Assembly (NCBI RefSeq): GCF_024139115.2
Contig: NC_085141.1
Location: forward strand, 176,030,994 to 176,094,993
Source: Armigeres subalbatus
Taxonomy: Eukaryota; Arthropoda; Insecta; Diptera; Culicidae
Direction: 5' to 3'
DNA length: 64,000 nt
Made by a program: the position numbers and the translations under genes. Shown here piece by piece: positions 21,600 through 32,858 of this stretch. Position 1 is the stretch's first letter. Each line of letters opens with the position of its first letter. The notes under the pieces are model-generated. The model searched no databases. It saw only the letters and a list, made by a program, of their open reading frames with translations, and had not been told where the DNA came from.

Positions 21600-22540
21600 G
21601 ACGCTTGAGAAAAGGTCTATTCTTCTGCGCCGCCGGGCGTAATATCCACTGCCAGTTCGTAGAGAGACGATGCAGGAACTATGCACAAAGGCTTGACGAT
21701 CCCTCCCCAGGACAACTGCGAGTTGTGGTGCCTGCCTAGAATGTGGTGGGATTTGACAGTGGACACTGTTTAACTTCTATAACAAGCTGAATATATCCGA
21801 AAGCAGGCTCCGCCATAGCGACCTGTGCCGCTCAAAGCGCACACGCCCAAGTCCTGGTGTTAGGTGGGACACTAAACAGACCTGACACGACGGTCCTCTT
21901 ACGAGACAGAAGATTTGCGAAGGCCCTATAAGCCGCCTATAAAAGCAATATCATTACGAACAACATAGAAGATAATACGACTCGAAACAATCGGCTACAA
22001 CATAGGGGACGAAAGGATAAAGGATCACGATTCGAAACTTGAAACATGAAACCATAGATGTAATCTTAAAGATGTTGGGGTCAAAACAAATACTCAATTT
22101 ATGGTTCCAGTGTACTAAGCTCAAGCGAAGATAATATTTAGTAGAGAACCCGGAAGCTTCGTGGAAGGACGCGTACACGATGGCTTTTTGCAGTTGAAGA
22201 GGACCTGAGGGCGCTCAATGTTCAGGGCGACTGGAAGCGATTGGCCCAGGATCGAGTCCAGTGGAGAAGGATACTCCATTCGGCGTAGGTTCATCGAAGA
22301 GCTGTAGCCCATCAAGTATCAAGTAAGTACTAAGCTTTCCGGTACTCAGCGGTACCCAGTAAAACTAAGCAGTCTTCCGAGCTGAATTTATATTTGTTTA
22401 AAATTTCTACCGTTGTCATAGGTGTGAGCAAGTTTGCTTATTATTTTCCAATCGATATCATTGATGTGTAGGTATGGGAACATGGGAGATATTTTTTTTG
22501 CAATTTAATAAAGCTGTTAGGGCTGAAAAAGAAGAAGTGG
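21600..22540 (+). mobile_element. Internally deleted RTE-type element
   Basis: 21650-22055 match the 5' leader and first codons of the full RTE at 43547 (GGCTTGACGATCCCTCCCCA, CAAGTCCTGGTGTTAGGTGG, ACGACATAGAAGATAATACG-like). The match is then lost, and 22140-22320 encode the 3' end of a second RTE subfamily (EEDLRALNVQGDWKR..AQDRVQWRRILHSA). A 3' tail follows, ending GAAAAAGAAGAAG. The same 3' end occurs in inverse at 40200-40545. Nearly all of the EN-RT reading frame is missing. Confidence 0.6.
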
Positions 22541-22837
22541 ATAATATCTACGAAATATGAGAGATAGTACTACTCGAAATAATCGGCAAAGACCTAGGCG
22601 ACGAATAAAGGATCACGATTGGAAGCTTGGAACATGGAACTGTAAGTCGCTAGGCTTCGCCACTTGCGACAAGATAATCAACGATGAATCACATCCTCGC
22701 AACTTCGACGTCGTAGCGCTGCAGGAAATCTGCTGGACTAGACAAAAAGTGTGGAAAAGCGGGCATCGAGCGGCGACCTTCTACCAAAGTTGTGACACTA
22801 CCAACGAGCTGGCAACCAGCTTCATAGTGCTGGGCAA

Positions 22838-23675
22838 CCCAGTCAACACAAACTCGTATATGATGCCACATAAGATGAAAAATGTTGGCCGGAGAAGGGA
22901 ACCCCCTCACAAAGAATAACAAATACTAGGGTTCCCTCTCACTCCACGGCAGGCTACTGACTGATACTTCTGCCAGTAGCTGCAGTTCTCTTTATTCAAC
23001 AATAGGTATCTACAATACATCCATAACAATATTCCTTAATCTACCCAAGAGCAACTACAACCAACTGGCGCCTACATTCTATCCATCTTCGATCTACAGC
23101 GAAGCGTCGCACACTACCTCCACTATATTCCAACACTCCTCCTTAGTGTACACGCGTCGCTAATGTCATGGCTCCTCCTAACACCGAGCCTTTAGTCCAG
23201 AGCTCCTCCTCGCCCAATGATCCCACTGCGCCACGCGACTTATGCGGCCGATCCATGATCCCACTGCGATAACGTCGACGGCAATAACATCCCATTAAGA
23301 TGGAGAACGGGAATCGTTCCTGGGCCCATAAACTGTTAGCCATAGGAAGGGAACACGAAGAACAAAACAAAACTAGAGTTCCGTCTCTACACCACGGCAG
23401 GCTACTGACTGATAATTCTGCCAGTAGCTGCAGTTCTCTTTATTCAACAATAGGTATATACAATAATCCATAACAAATTTCCTTAATCTATTCTATACCA
23501 AAGAGCAACTACAACTAACCGGCGCCCGCTTCTTATCCATCTTCAATCTACAGCGGAGCGTCGCACACTACCATATATTCCAACAAAAAAGTGGAGGCGA
23601 TATACGTACAAGTACGGGGAACTACGTATATCGCCTCTACTTTAACATCTTAAATGATATAATGTGTTGACTGGG
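22838..23675. mobile_element. Small MITE, split by a TRIM
   Basis: Outside the TRIM the element is about 130 bp. Its ends CCCAGTCAACACA and TGTGTTGACTGGG are inverted, and an inner pair AGGCGATATACGTA/TACGTATATCGCCT makes it an almost complete palindrome. It sits in the RTE codons for VLGKMRQ with about 2 bp (AA) duplicated. Confidence 0.65.
22883..23585 (-). mobile_element. Miniature LTR retrotransposon (TRIM), copia-type primer site
   Basis: Two direct repeats of 253 bp (22883-23135) and 252 bp (23334-23585) flank a non-coding 198 bp interior. Both LTRs are TGTT...AACA and carry an AATAAA signal on the minus strand. In minus orientation the interior begins directly after the 5' LTR with GTTTATGGGCCCAG (23320-23333). 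This matches the anticodon-loop region of initiator tRNA-Met that copia-type elements use as an internal primer site. A purine tract AAGGAGGAG abuts the 3' LTR. A 5 bp AAAAA duplication flanks the element. It has no ORF and depends on other elements. Confidence 0.8.
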
Positions 23676-25131
23676 AAGATGCGCCAACGCATGATTGTGT
23701 GGCAGCCAATTAACGCAATGATGTGCATACTGAGGATAAAAGGCCGTTTCTTCAACTATTGCATCATCAACGTGCACTGCCCACACGAAGGGAGACCCGA
23801 CGACGAGAAAGAAGCGTTCTATGCACAGCTCGAGCAGACACACGATGGATGCCCACTGCGGGAGGTCAAAATTTGCATCGGCGACATGAACGCTCAAGTA
23901 GGAAGGGGGAAATGTATAGACTGGTCATCGGACAGGATAGTCTGCATACCGTATCGAACGACAAAGGTCAACGATGCATCAACTTTGCAGCCTCCTGCGG
24001 AATGGTAGCCCGCAGCACTTTCTCCCCCCGCAAGAATATCCACAAGGCCGCATGGAAATCACCTAACACAGAAACGGAAAACCAAATCGACCACCTTCTA
24101 ATCGACGGTAAATTCTTTTCCGAAATCAGAAACGTCCGCACTTACCGCAGTGCGAATATTGAATTCACCACTACCTCGTGGCAGTATGCCTGCGCTTAAA
24201 ACTCTCGACAATGTACAACACGCGTCGGAAAGAGCAGCTAGTTGCAGGTTCTCTGGGAACGGCTGATGCCAAACTAAACTCGGCAAGACTTACGTCTTTC
24301 GGCTCCAGATCACCAGGAATCCAGGAGGAGATCGGCCGGCTGAAAAACAACAAAGCCTCTGGAGTTGACCAACTACCAGGAGAGCTGTTTAAACACGGTG
24401 GTGAGGCGCTGGCTAGAGCGCTGCACTGGGTGATTACCAAGGTTTGGGAGGATGAGGTTCTGCCGCAGGTGCATGGAAGGTGTCCTGTGTCCCATCTACA
24501 AAAAGGTCGCCGCCTACAAGGTACTCTCCCAAATTTTATGCCGCCGACTAACACCAATCGCAAGAGATTTCGTAGGGCAGTACCAGGCGGGATTTATGGG
24601 TGAATGCTCTACCACAGATCTGGTTTGGACCAGCTATGGCAGCTAATGCACGGAAACGGATTTCCGGATAACCTGATACCGTTGAGTCCCTTCAAAACGC
24701 ACAGAGGACTACGGCAAGGTGATGGTCTTTTGTGTCTGTTATTCAACATCGCTTTGTAGGGAGTAATACGAAGGGCAGGGATTAACACGAAAGGTACGAT
24801 TTTCACGAAGTCCGTCCAGTTAATTGGTTTCGCCGTCGACATTGATATTATGGCACGTAACTTTGAAAGGATGGAGGAAGCCTACATCAGACTGAAAAGC
24901 GAAACTAAAAGGATTGGACTAGTCATCAGCACATCGAAGACGAAGTACATGATAGGAGGAGACTCAAGAGAAGCCAACGTAAGCCACCCACCACGAGTTT
25001 GTATTGGTGGTGACGGAATCGAGGTGGTTGAAGAATTCGTTTACTTGGGCTCACTGGTGACCTCAATTGTGCTCAATGACTAAAAAAAGCAATATTATTT
25101 ATTGAGATATTGCAATTGATTTAAACATTAT

Positions 25132-25513
25132 TGTTGATGTCTGAGCAATAAAGTTTAGCATAAAGATAAGAAAATGTACGTTTATGATAGGGTCGGAATG
25201 CGAATATGGTTTGGTGCGTCACCGAAAGACAATAAATAAACAAAGCCAAGAGACGACGAAAGAAATGATAAACTACCCGTGATGACGGCGTGGCGGGAAG
25301 ATCGGCGTCAGGTCAGGTAAAGACGTTAGGATCAGGTAAAACTTAGACATAAGAAAATCCATAATTGTAAGTAGAAATAGGAAATAAAATTATTACCATC
25401 TCAGCATCGTTAGAGTAGAGTAAGAATTTGTCAGAAAAGAAAGACCGTCTCTCATTGATTTTTGCGAAATCGGTGTCATCGTGAGAAGAGTAGGTTTCTT
25501 GGTTAAAGAAACA
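25132..25513 (+). repeat. 5' LTR of the BEL/Pao element
   Basis: 382 bp, TG...CA. It has AATAAA signals near its start (GAGCAATAAAG) and at about 25225. The sequence after it, TTTGGTGGCGTTCCAGAG, is the expected position of the primer-binding site (TGG start). It differs from the 3' LTR only by one short replacement near 25425. Confidence 0.95.
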
Positions 25514-25706
25514 TTTGGTGGCGTTCCAGAGAGGAATTAAGTGTTTTCCTCACGGTAACCGTTGTGACTAGTTCTTGCTTTGATAGTGAAATCCTAAGAC
25601 ACGACGGGTGATTGGTCTAGGTAAAAGAACGATAACGGTGAAAGTGCATTGAGAGTAATCAATCAATTCTCGGAAGTAACCCGAGAATTATTTGCAACAA
25701 GCAAGA

Positions 25707-25890
25707 AGTGAAAAGGCTCTTGGACGCGACGAACAGTCGGCCAAGTCAAATTACAAAGGAGAAATTCGTGATTGTGGTGAAAAAGGCTCTTGGACGCGAC
25801 GGACGGTCGGCTAAGTCAAATTACAAAGAAGAAATTCGTGACTGTGGTGAAAAAGGCTCTTGGGCGCGACGGACGGTCGACCAAGTCAAT
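25707..25890 (+). repeat. 70 bp tandem repeat in the BEL leader
   Basis: Two and a half copies of a 70 bp unit starting GAAAAGGCTCTTGGACGCGA at 25710, 25780 and 25850. It lies between the primer site and gag, where packaging signals usually reside. Confidence 0.85.
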
Positions 25891-26088
25891 CCAGCTAGAG
25901 ACGAGTGGTAGCGAAGTTAGATCAGAGGGTTAGTAATAAGTGATAAGTTAGATCATTAGAGATTTAGGACGAAAGTTCTATCAGAAAGTTTCGTGTGAAA
26001 AATAATTTGTCAGTTTGGTGCAGTGATCCCGTTTCAGTTAAAGTAGCAAAATGTTGCAAATTGTTTATAAAGAAAATAAGAAGGAAAT

Positions 26089-28419
26089 TGTAAGCTCTGC
26101 ACTCGTTCCGATGAAAGAGAGTCAATGATTCAATGCGATGATTGCCTTTTATGGTTTCATCAATCTTGTGTCAATTTAGAATCTTTACCTAAGGAAGAAG
26201 AAACCTGGCAATGTCCACGATGTTTAGAGATTTACTCTAAACTAAAAATATTTGAAGAGAAAGAATCTAGAGGACTAGATACATTCTTGAAAATTCACAA
26301 GGAAACACAAGAAGCTCAAAATAAGATGTTTCAAGAATTTTTTAAAATAATGAATCTGAAAATGGAAAAAAGTGAATCATCTTCAATTGTATCCCCTTCT
26401 ACTTCTTATGCTTCTACTCCCTCAAATGTGCCGGTTAATCATACAACAGCCTCTTCGAATCAAATAGTAAATTTGCTAGCTAGACAATCTCTAGCAGAAC
26501 TCCCATATTTTGATGGTTGTTATAAAGTATGGCCTCGTTTTAAGACAACCTTCGGTACAACTACAGTTGCTGGAGGATTTTCGAATTTAGACAATTTAAA
26601 TAGACTGCATAAATATCTTAAAGGGAAAGCTATGACTTCAGTAGCCCCGCTTATGGTAGATGCGGATAACGTTCCATCCGTTTTAGTCCGCCTTGAGCAA
26701 CAATTTGGTAGACCGCAAGTGGTTTACAATGGTTTATTAGACGAGTTGATGTCTGCTAAACCTCCTAGGATGGATAATCCCAAAACTATGATTGATTTCA
26801 TTTCCGCTTTAGAAAACATGGTAACAAACATGAAACTTCTAAAGCAGGAAGATTACCTTAACGATCAGAGATTGTTAAAAGATTTAAGTGGTAGGCTGCC
26901 ATCCAGTTTGTACCAGAGTTGGTTGAAACATGTTACAGAACTCCAGGCAGCGGCAAACGCTCATAATCAGGTAGCAGCTAATGCACCAAACCAAATTCAG
27001 TTAAGGGCTCCGACATTAGAAGTATTCTACAATTGGCTAAAACCGCAAGGGGATTTAGCGGTTATCATGTTGTCGGAGCAACCCAAACGGTTGAATAAGC
27101 CTGTGAATGTACATTCAATTAATAATGATCGAAAGCAGGTTACTGCTAAACCAGGTATTACTTGTTTTGTCTGCAAATTACGCCATAAAACAACAGAATG
27201 TGGAGAATTTAAACAAATGGATTTACAAGATAGGATGAAATTAGTTCAACAAAACAGATTATGTTTTACATGTTGCAATTCGTCGAGTCATAATGCTTAC
27301 AATTGCAGATGGGGAAAAATATGTAATGTCGATGGATGTAAGTCAAAAACCCATCACTACCTTTTGCACAGAAGTCAAAAGGTGAATTTAGAGGAAAAGA
27401 ACGTAAACCTACATTTGAATAAGGGCAGCACATTGTATCAGATAATGCCTGTAATAATTGAAAATGGTTCGGTCAGGATCGAAACATACGCTCTTTACGA
27501 TCCCGGTTCATCTTCAACTTTGATATCAGAGAAGATAAGCAAACAGCTCAATGTTAAAGGGCAGATTAAACCACTTTCCATATCCTGGACAAACGGTAGT
27601 ACCCAGGATGAAAATCAAAGTCTAGAGATTGAGATGAAGATAAAGGGAACTAGTGGGAAACAGTTTTTCTTAAAAGGGGTAAGGACAGTTAACCAATTGT
27701 CATTACCGAAACAAACTGTAGACTTTGGTAAATTAAAACAAAAGTACCCATATTTGCGAGATGCAGAAGTTTCGAGCTATAGAAATGCAGTTCCTACAAT
27801 TTTGTTAGGTTTACCACATGCATACTTGATGAATGGTCTAGAATCTTGCAGTGGAAGATTTAATGAGCCCATTGCTATGCGAACAAGATTAGGTTGGGTA
27901 GTATATGGTTGCGAAAGCTCAAAATCTCATTCCAACAACACAACATTTGTTTTAGCCATTGAAACAAAATCTGAAGAAAAATCGCTTAATGAAATTGTCA
28001 AAGGTTATTTTTCAACTGAGCAATTTGGTGTTATGGCTCCTGAAAAACCTTTGTTATCGAAACATATAGTAAGAGCTAACGATATCATGCATAAAACTTT
28101 GAAATACAATAATGGTAGTTATGAAATTGGTTTATTATGGAAGGATGATGAGGTTCAGTTTCCTGATAGTTATCAATCTGCATTAGGAAGATTGAAAATT
28201 CAGGAAAAGAAAATGGCAAGTAATCCAGACATTAAAACCTGGTATACAAATAAAATTGAGGAATATGTAGATAAGGGTTATGCTCGCAAGCTCGATCCGA
28301 ATGACATTAAATATGCTGATAAAAAGACTTATTATTTACCATACTTTTTAGTAATTAATCAGCATAAAATGCCAAGATTGGTTTTGATGCCAAGGCAGAA
28401 ATTCATGGAGAGTCATTGA
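26089..28419 (+). pseudogene. BEL/Pao gag-protease and start of RT
   Basis: The main open frame runs from ATG 26125 to a stop at 28417-28419 (764 codons). The coding match begins earlier, at 26089: a C4HC3 PHD finger starts CKLC, then CDDC, FHQSC and CPRC, but its first two Cys lie upstream of the first in-frame ATG. Residues ~125-265 resemble DUF1759 (AELPYFDG, WPRFKTTF, LEQQFGRP). A zinc-knuckle region lies near 345-420 (CFVC, CFTC, CxVDGC). The protease active site DPGSSSTLIS is near 458, and an RT N-terminus (YVDKGYARKL) is near 715. The stop is a frame break: RT continues at once in the next frame. Confidence 0.85.
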
Positions 28420-29518
28420 ATTCAAAACTCCTAACTGGGCCCGATGCTACAGCATCATTGTTTGGTGTTCTCATTAGATTTAGAGAACACGGTGTCGCGG
28501 TAGTGGGTGATATTAAGGAGATGTTTCACCAGGTTAAAATTAGAGAAGCTGATCAGAAGGCTCAATGTTTTTATTCCGCGATGACCCGAACAAAAGCCAG
28601 AGGTTTATGTCATGCAAGTTATGACATTTGGAGCTACGTGTTCTCCGCATGTGCTCAATTTGTAAAAAACACAAATGCCGCAAAGTTTTCAAAGAATTAT
28701 CCAGATGCAGTTAACATCATTACGGAGAATCATTATGTTGATGATTGTCTTGCAAGTTTCCGAACGCCACAGGAAGCTATTAAGGTAATGAATGAGGTAA
28801 TCAAAATTCATGATCACGCAAATTTCGAAATTCGAAAGTTTGTATCAAATTCAGATGAGGTTTTGAAAGGTTTACCTATAGATAGAATTGATAGTTCAAA
28901 ACTTATACCATTGGATATGGACGAACCATCATATCAAAAGGTTTTGGGAATTTTGTGGAATACTGAAAACGATCAATTGGTGTATAAAGTTGATTATCCT
29001 TCATCTTCAGATACATTGACGAAACGTAAGCTGTTGTCAATTGTTGCGAGAATGTATGACCCACTTGGTTTAATTTCAAATGTCACCATAGAGAGTAGAA
29101 TTATATTGCAAGATCTATGGAGAAGTGAAATTGGTTGGGATGATGAAGTACCTGAAAACATTAAGAATCGTTTAGATGCATGGTCTATTAGAGTTAAAGG
29201 TTTGGATTCACTTAAGTTTCAAAGGTGTTACTCCAAAGCTTTAGAGGTTACAAAAGAGAGGTGCACGTCTTTGTAGATGCATCAGATAAGGCATTTGCTG
29301 CCGTAGTATATTTGAGAACTTTATCAGGAGATGATATTGATGTAAGCATAGTCGCTGCTAAGGCTAGGGTGGCTCCTATGAGGGTGATGACCATTCCGAA
29401 ATTAGAACTACAGGCAGCATTATTAGGTACACGTCTGGCTAATACTATCGCAAAAGAAATTAGATTAGAAATACATGAAACCGTGTATTGGTCGGATAAT
29501 AGTACTGTCTTATCATGA
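28416..29518 (+). pseudogene. BEL/Pao reverse transcriptase and RNase H
   Basis: Two overlapping frames, 28416-29276 and 29225-29518. The first carries the RT palm with HYVDDCLASF, the catalytic YVDD box, preceded by DIKEMFHQVKI, which supplies the first catalytic Asp. The second carries the RNase H start VFVDASDKAFAAVVY and IPKLELQAALLGTRL, ending in YWSDNSTVL before a stop. At least two frame breaks separate this from gag, so a single Pol cannot be made from the copy. Confidence 0.85.
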
Positions 29519-30322
29519 ATTAAATCGGATCCACGGAATTATAAACAATTCGTTGCTTTTCGAGTTAGTGAAATTCATGATAGTACTACCTTAAACCAAT
29601 GGAGGTGGATTGATAGTGAAAGCAATCCAGCAGATGAAGCTACTAAGGTGATTGAAAGGAAATCCATTTGGTTAGATGGACCAAGTTTTCTAAAACAGCC
29701 CGAAGAAACTTGGCCCAAAATGAATGGTTCATTGAGAACAAATGAAGAATTAAGACATGTTAAGACATGTTAATCTCATAAAGAGTGCAAAAATATTTGA
29801 TTTTGAAGGCATTCAAATTAATTGGTGTTCAAACTGGTTACGTTTAAAAAGGTCAGTTTGTATGGCCAAGAAATTCATAGATAGGTTACGCACAATAAGG
29901 CGTAAATTACCCTTTGATTTATATTTATCTAAAGGTGATTTTGACTGGGCAATTCTTATCAAAAAGGCTCAAAGTGAAGTGTTCTCAGACGAAATTTCAT
30001 GCTTAACGCTTTCTGGGAAAATTGATGAGCATAGTCATATCAGGAATTTAAACCCAGATCTAGATGACGAAGGTATATTGCGATCAAATGGAAGACTAAC
30101 AAACGTTAAGTGCTTGTCTGCCCTAGCAAAAAGACATATTATATTGCCTCAAAAGCATCATGTGACGAAGCTAATTCTACAACACTATCATGAACGTTTT
30201 CATCATCAGAAATTCGAAGCGGTAATTGCAGCTACTCGCCAAAATTCTGGGTTGTAAATATCAGAGTTGCCTTAAAGAAAGTGAAAATCAATGTCAGGTT
30301 TGCAAAATGCAAGAGCCAGACC

Positions 30323-30465
30323 CAGGGCCGGATCTAGGGAGGGTCCGGGGGGGGTCGTGGCCCGGGCCCCCACAAATCTTATGTACCAAAACCAACGTTT
30401 TTTGTACATTTTAGGGCCCCCACAGGCTTTCGGCCCGGGCCCCCATCCGGCTAAATCCGCCCCTG
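30323..30465. mobile_element. 143 bp hAT-type MITE
   Basis: The ends CAGGGCCGGATCTAG and CTAAATCCGCCCCTG are inverted hAT-like termini. An exact 8 bp GCCAGACC duplication flanks it (30315-30322 and 30466-30473). The interior is GC rich, with GGGCCCGGGCCCCC blocks facing each other. Confidence 0.9.
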
Positions 30466-30922
30466 GCCAGACCAATCCCTCCATTGATGGCTCCTCTTCC
30501 TGAGTTCAGAACAACACCGAATATGAAAGTATTTACGTTCACTGGCGTTGATTACTTTGGTCCGATAACAATTTCAATAGGAAGAAGGACGGAGAAACGA
30601 TGGGGAGCGCTTTTTACGTGTTTGGTAACGCGAGCTATCCATTTAGAAGTAGCCTTCGACGCAAGTACTGATTCTTTCCTTCTTTGTCTAATGAATTTAC
30701 AACACTTACGCGGAAGAGTTGCTGAATTATATAGTGACAACGGTACAAATTTTATTGGTGCTAATAACGAGTTTAAGAAAATAAAACAAAGGTTGGCGAC
30801 TAAAGGAATCGATTGGCATTTTAATCCTCCTTTGTCACCACATTTTGGCGGAGCTTGGGAAGTAATGGTTAGAGAAACGAAAAGTTTGATGAAATTCTTT
30901 CAGGGTACATATCGTGAACATA

Positions 30923-31131
30923 CACACTTAACTCATTTCACCGTATTCGGTAAATTTTACCGAAATCTCAACAGCAGAACTGTTCGGTAATTTATTTTAC
31001 AGATTTTTTGTAATTTTTTCCATTGCTCAACTGTCAAAATCACCGAAAATCAGTTAAATTATTTACCGAATAGTTCTGCTGTTGAGATTTCGGTAAAATT
31101 TTACCGAATTCGGCGATTTATTTTAAGTGTG
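30923..31131. mobile_element. 209 bp MITE, TA duplication (copy 1 of 2)
   Basis: The ends CACACTTAACTC and TTTTAAGTGTG, with about 68 bp arms carrying TTCGGTAAATTTTACCGAAA, ATCTCAACAGCAGAACT and GTTCGGTAA. TA lies on both sides. The second copy is 47105-47314. The arms contain nested short palindromes (TTCGGTAAA/TTTACCGAA). Confidence 0.88.
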
Positions 31132-31689
31132 TACGCTTAGAGCCACGTTCAATGAGATTGCATTTATCATTAACTGCAGACCATTAACACACATTGCTTT
31201 AGATTCTGAGGAGGAAGATCCATTAACTCCGAATCATTTTATTTTAGGATGTTCAGGTGAGGCCGAATTATCTTTGAACGATGTTAGTCAAGCTGAAGCT
31301 TTGAAGCAACAGTGGAAAAGGGCGCAAATCTTGACATCTCACTTTTGGCAACGTTGGATTAAGGAATATTTACCAACCCAAGTTAAAAGAACAAAGTGGC
31401 AAGAACTTCAGAAACCCATTGAAGTCGGTGACGTTGTAGTAATGGCGGATGAAAATCGAAAAGGTTTCCATGAAAAGGGGATTATAACTGAGGTGAGACC
31501 GGGAAAAGATGGTCAAGTAAGATCAGCAGTTGTGAAAACTAATAAAGGGCATTTTATTAGACCTACTGTTAATATGGCGATTTTAGATGTTAAAAAGAGC
31601 ACCAGCGAAATTCAAGAGGAGCGCAAGAATATTGCGACCAATAATTTAAGTAAAAGAATGATAAGAAGGTTTCACGGCTTGGCACGTTT

Positions 31690-32458
31690 ATGTCCGTATT
31701 ATTGATTATGTTACACGTTAATACGGTGAATGGATTACAAATTAATCCTATTGACGAGGATGGAATAATATTTGATCATATCGGAAGTTGCTTGATAAAA
31801 CGAGGCATTTGGAGAACACAGATTACCAGTAATGTTGTTCCATCAGATGATATTCTTCAAATAAATCATATGCATAGAAATTTAAATGAAGCCTTGAAGT
31901 TTATTGGTAACAAAACAAATGATAAATCAATGGAAAGCCTAATTTTATCAATTGAGCAGCAATGCGATAATGTTCTTCAAGGGTTAAGATCTCGCACAGG
32001 GAAAGGAGAAGTAGTGGAATTCTTGGTTTCTTGAAAGATTTATTATTTGGTGGTAATGACATGGAAGAGGAGTTACAAAGTGTCCGAGTACATGAAGAAC
32101 AAAAGCTTCATGAATTATCTGAAATTACTAAAGCGATTGATGTCAAAGCAGAAAAGATGGGTAACGAATTCAACAATCGGATTTATAACATAAAGAAGGG
32201 TATGGTCGAACTACAACAACAAAATACTCCGCAACGTGTTGAAATGTTCAAGACCAAGGTACTTGAAACAGCTATGTTAGCAACACAAGTTCTACAAGCT
32301 ATCTCTAATAAGTACAAAAATTTAAGATCACATCCATTGACCGGAGAAGAACTCAATAAGACTTTGAAGGGAATACAAGAGAAGATGCCAAATGGTTATT
32401 CTGTCTTATCTGATCCACAAGCTATTAAATTCGAAACAAAAATGGAGAATGGAACGAT
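31690..32458 (+). pseudogene. Env-like third ORF of the BEL element, N-terminal part
   Basis: The frame 31690-32034 opens with a hydrophobic leader (LLIMLHVNTVNG) resembling a signal peptide and ends after a basic RSR motif. A frame change leads into 32031-32458, an alpha-helical, coiled-coil-like stretch. The LINE at 32459-37000 cuts the ORF, which resumes at 37015-37840. The position after integrase, the signal peptide, the basic site and the C-terminal membrane segment fit an envelope-type glycoprotein as found in some insect BEL/Pao and errantivirus elements. The family is inferred from layout only. Breaks: one frame change, one large insertion and further stops downstream. Confidence 0.6.
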
Positions 32459-32858
32459 TTTTTTTTTTTTTTTTTTTTTAAACTAATTTTATTTGCTAAT
32501 TATCTAATACATGCATTCATCTCTTAGACTAGGTGTTCCGTGTTTTTTTAACACTATCATCCTTTTTTTCTATGTTATATTTTTAGTTATTATTAATACA
32601 TTTCAATTGCCTCTGGCAGTTAGAATATTTCCTCTGGTTGAATTGAACCATGTAGGAATTACAATGTTTTCTACTTAAACTAAACTCAACCTAATTTATA
32701 CTAAGGGTACAAGGAGCTAATCGTTGCAATAGAAGATTGCAACGATTTTTGTCTCAAATTGGAAATTATTTTGTTGGACATTTGTTGCAATGTCTCAATA
32801 TTAGAAATTCTATGAAGTTCATTGGTACTATACCACGGAGGCAACTTCAGAATCATTT

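Larger units (their letters stand above)
22557..25072 (+). mobile_element. RTE-clade LINE copy with deletions
   Basis: It is collinear with the ORF of the full RTE at 43547-46835. The endonuclease start (KLGTWNCKSLGFA and VVALQEICW) is at 22557-22837 and the continuation (KMRQRMIVWQPIN, INVHCPHEGRPDDEKEAFYA, GDMNAQVGRG, ENQIDHLLIDGKFF) runs from 23676. RT fragments (RLKNNKASGVDQLPGELFKH, ISTSKTKYMIGG) follow up to 25072. There are large deletions near 24230-24300 (the EN-RT linker), 24469 and 24620. A MITE with a nested TRIM splits it at 22838-23675. It is a dead copy. Confidence 0.8.
29519..31705 (+). pseudogene. BEL/Pao integrase (split by two MITEs)
   Basis: The connecting region, 29519-29756, still shows ESNPADEATK. 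The zinc-binding N-terminus is in 29757-30257 (LAKRHIILPQKHHVTKLIL, HERFHHQ) with CQVCK after it. The DDE core is in 30484-30990: VDYFGPI, TRAIHLEVA, YSDNGTNF, and FGGAWEVMVRETK with the catalytic Glu. The C-terminal part resumes at 31127-31705 with FNEIAFIINCRPLTH, LTPNHFILG and the chromodomain-like VGDVVVMADENRKGF. MITEs at 30323-30465 and 30923-31131 interrupt it. Confidence 0.88.
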
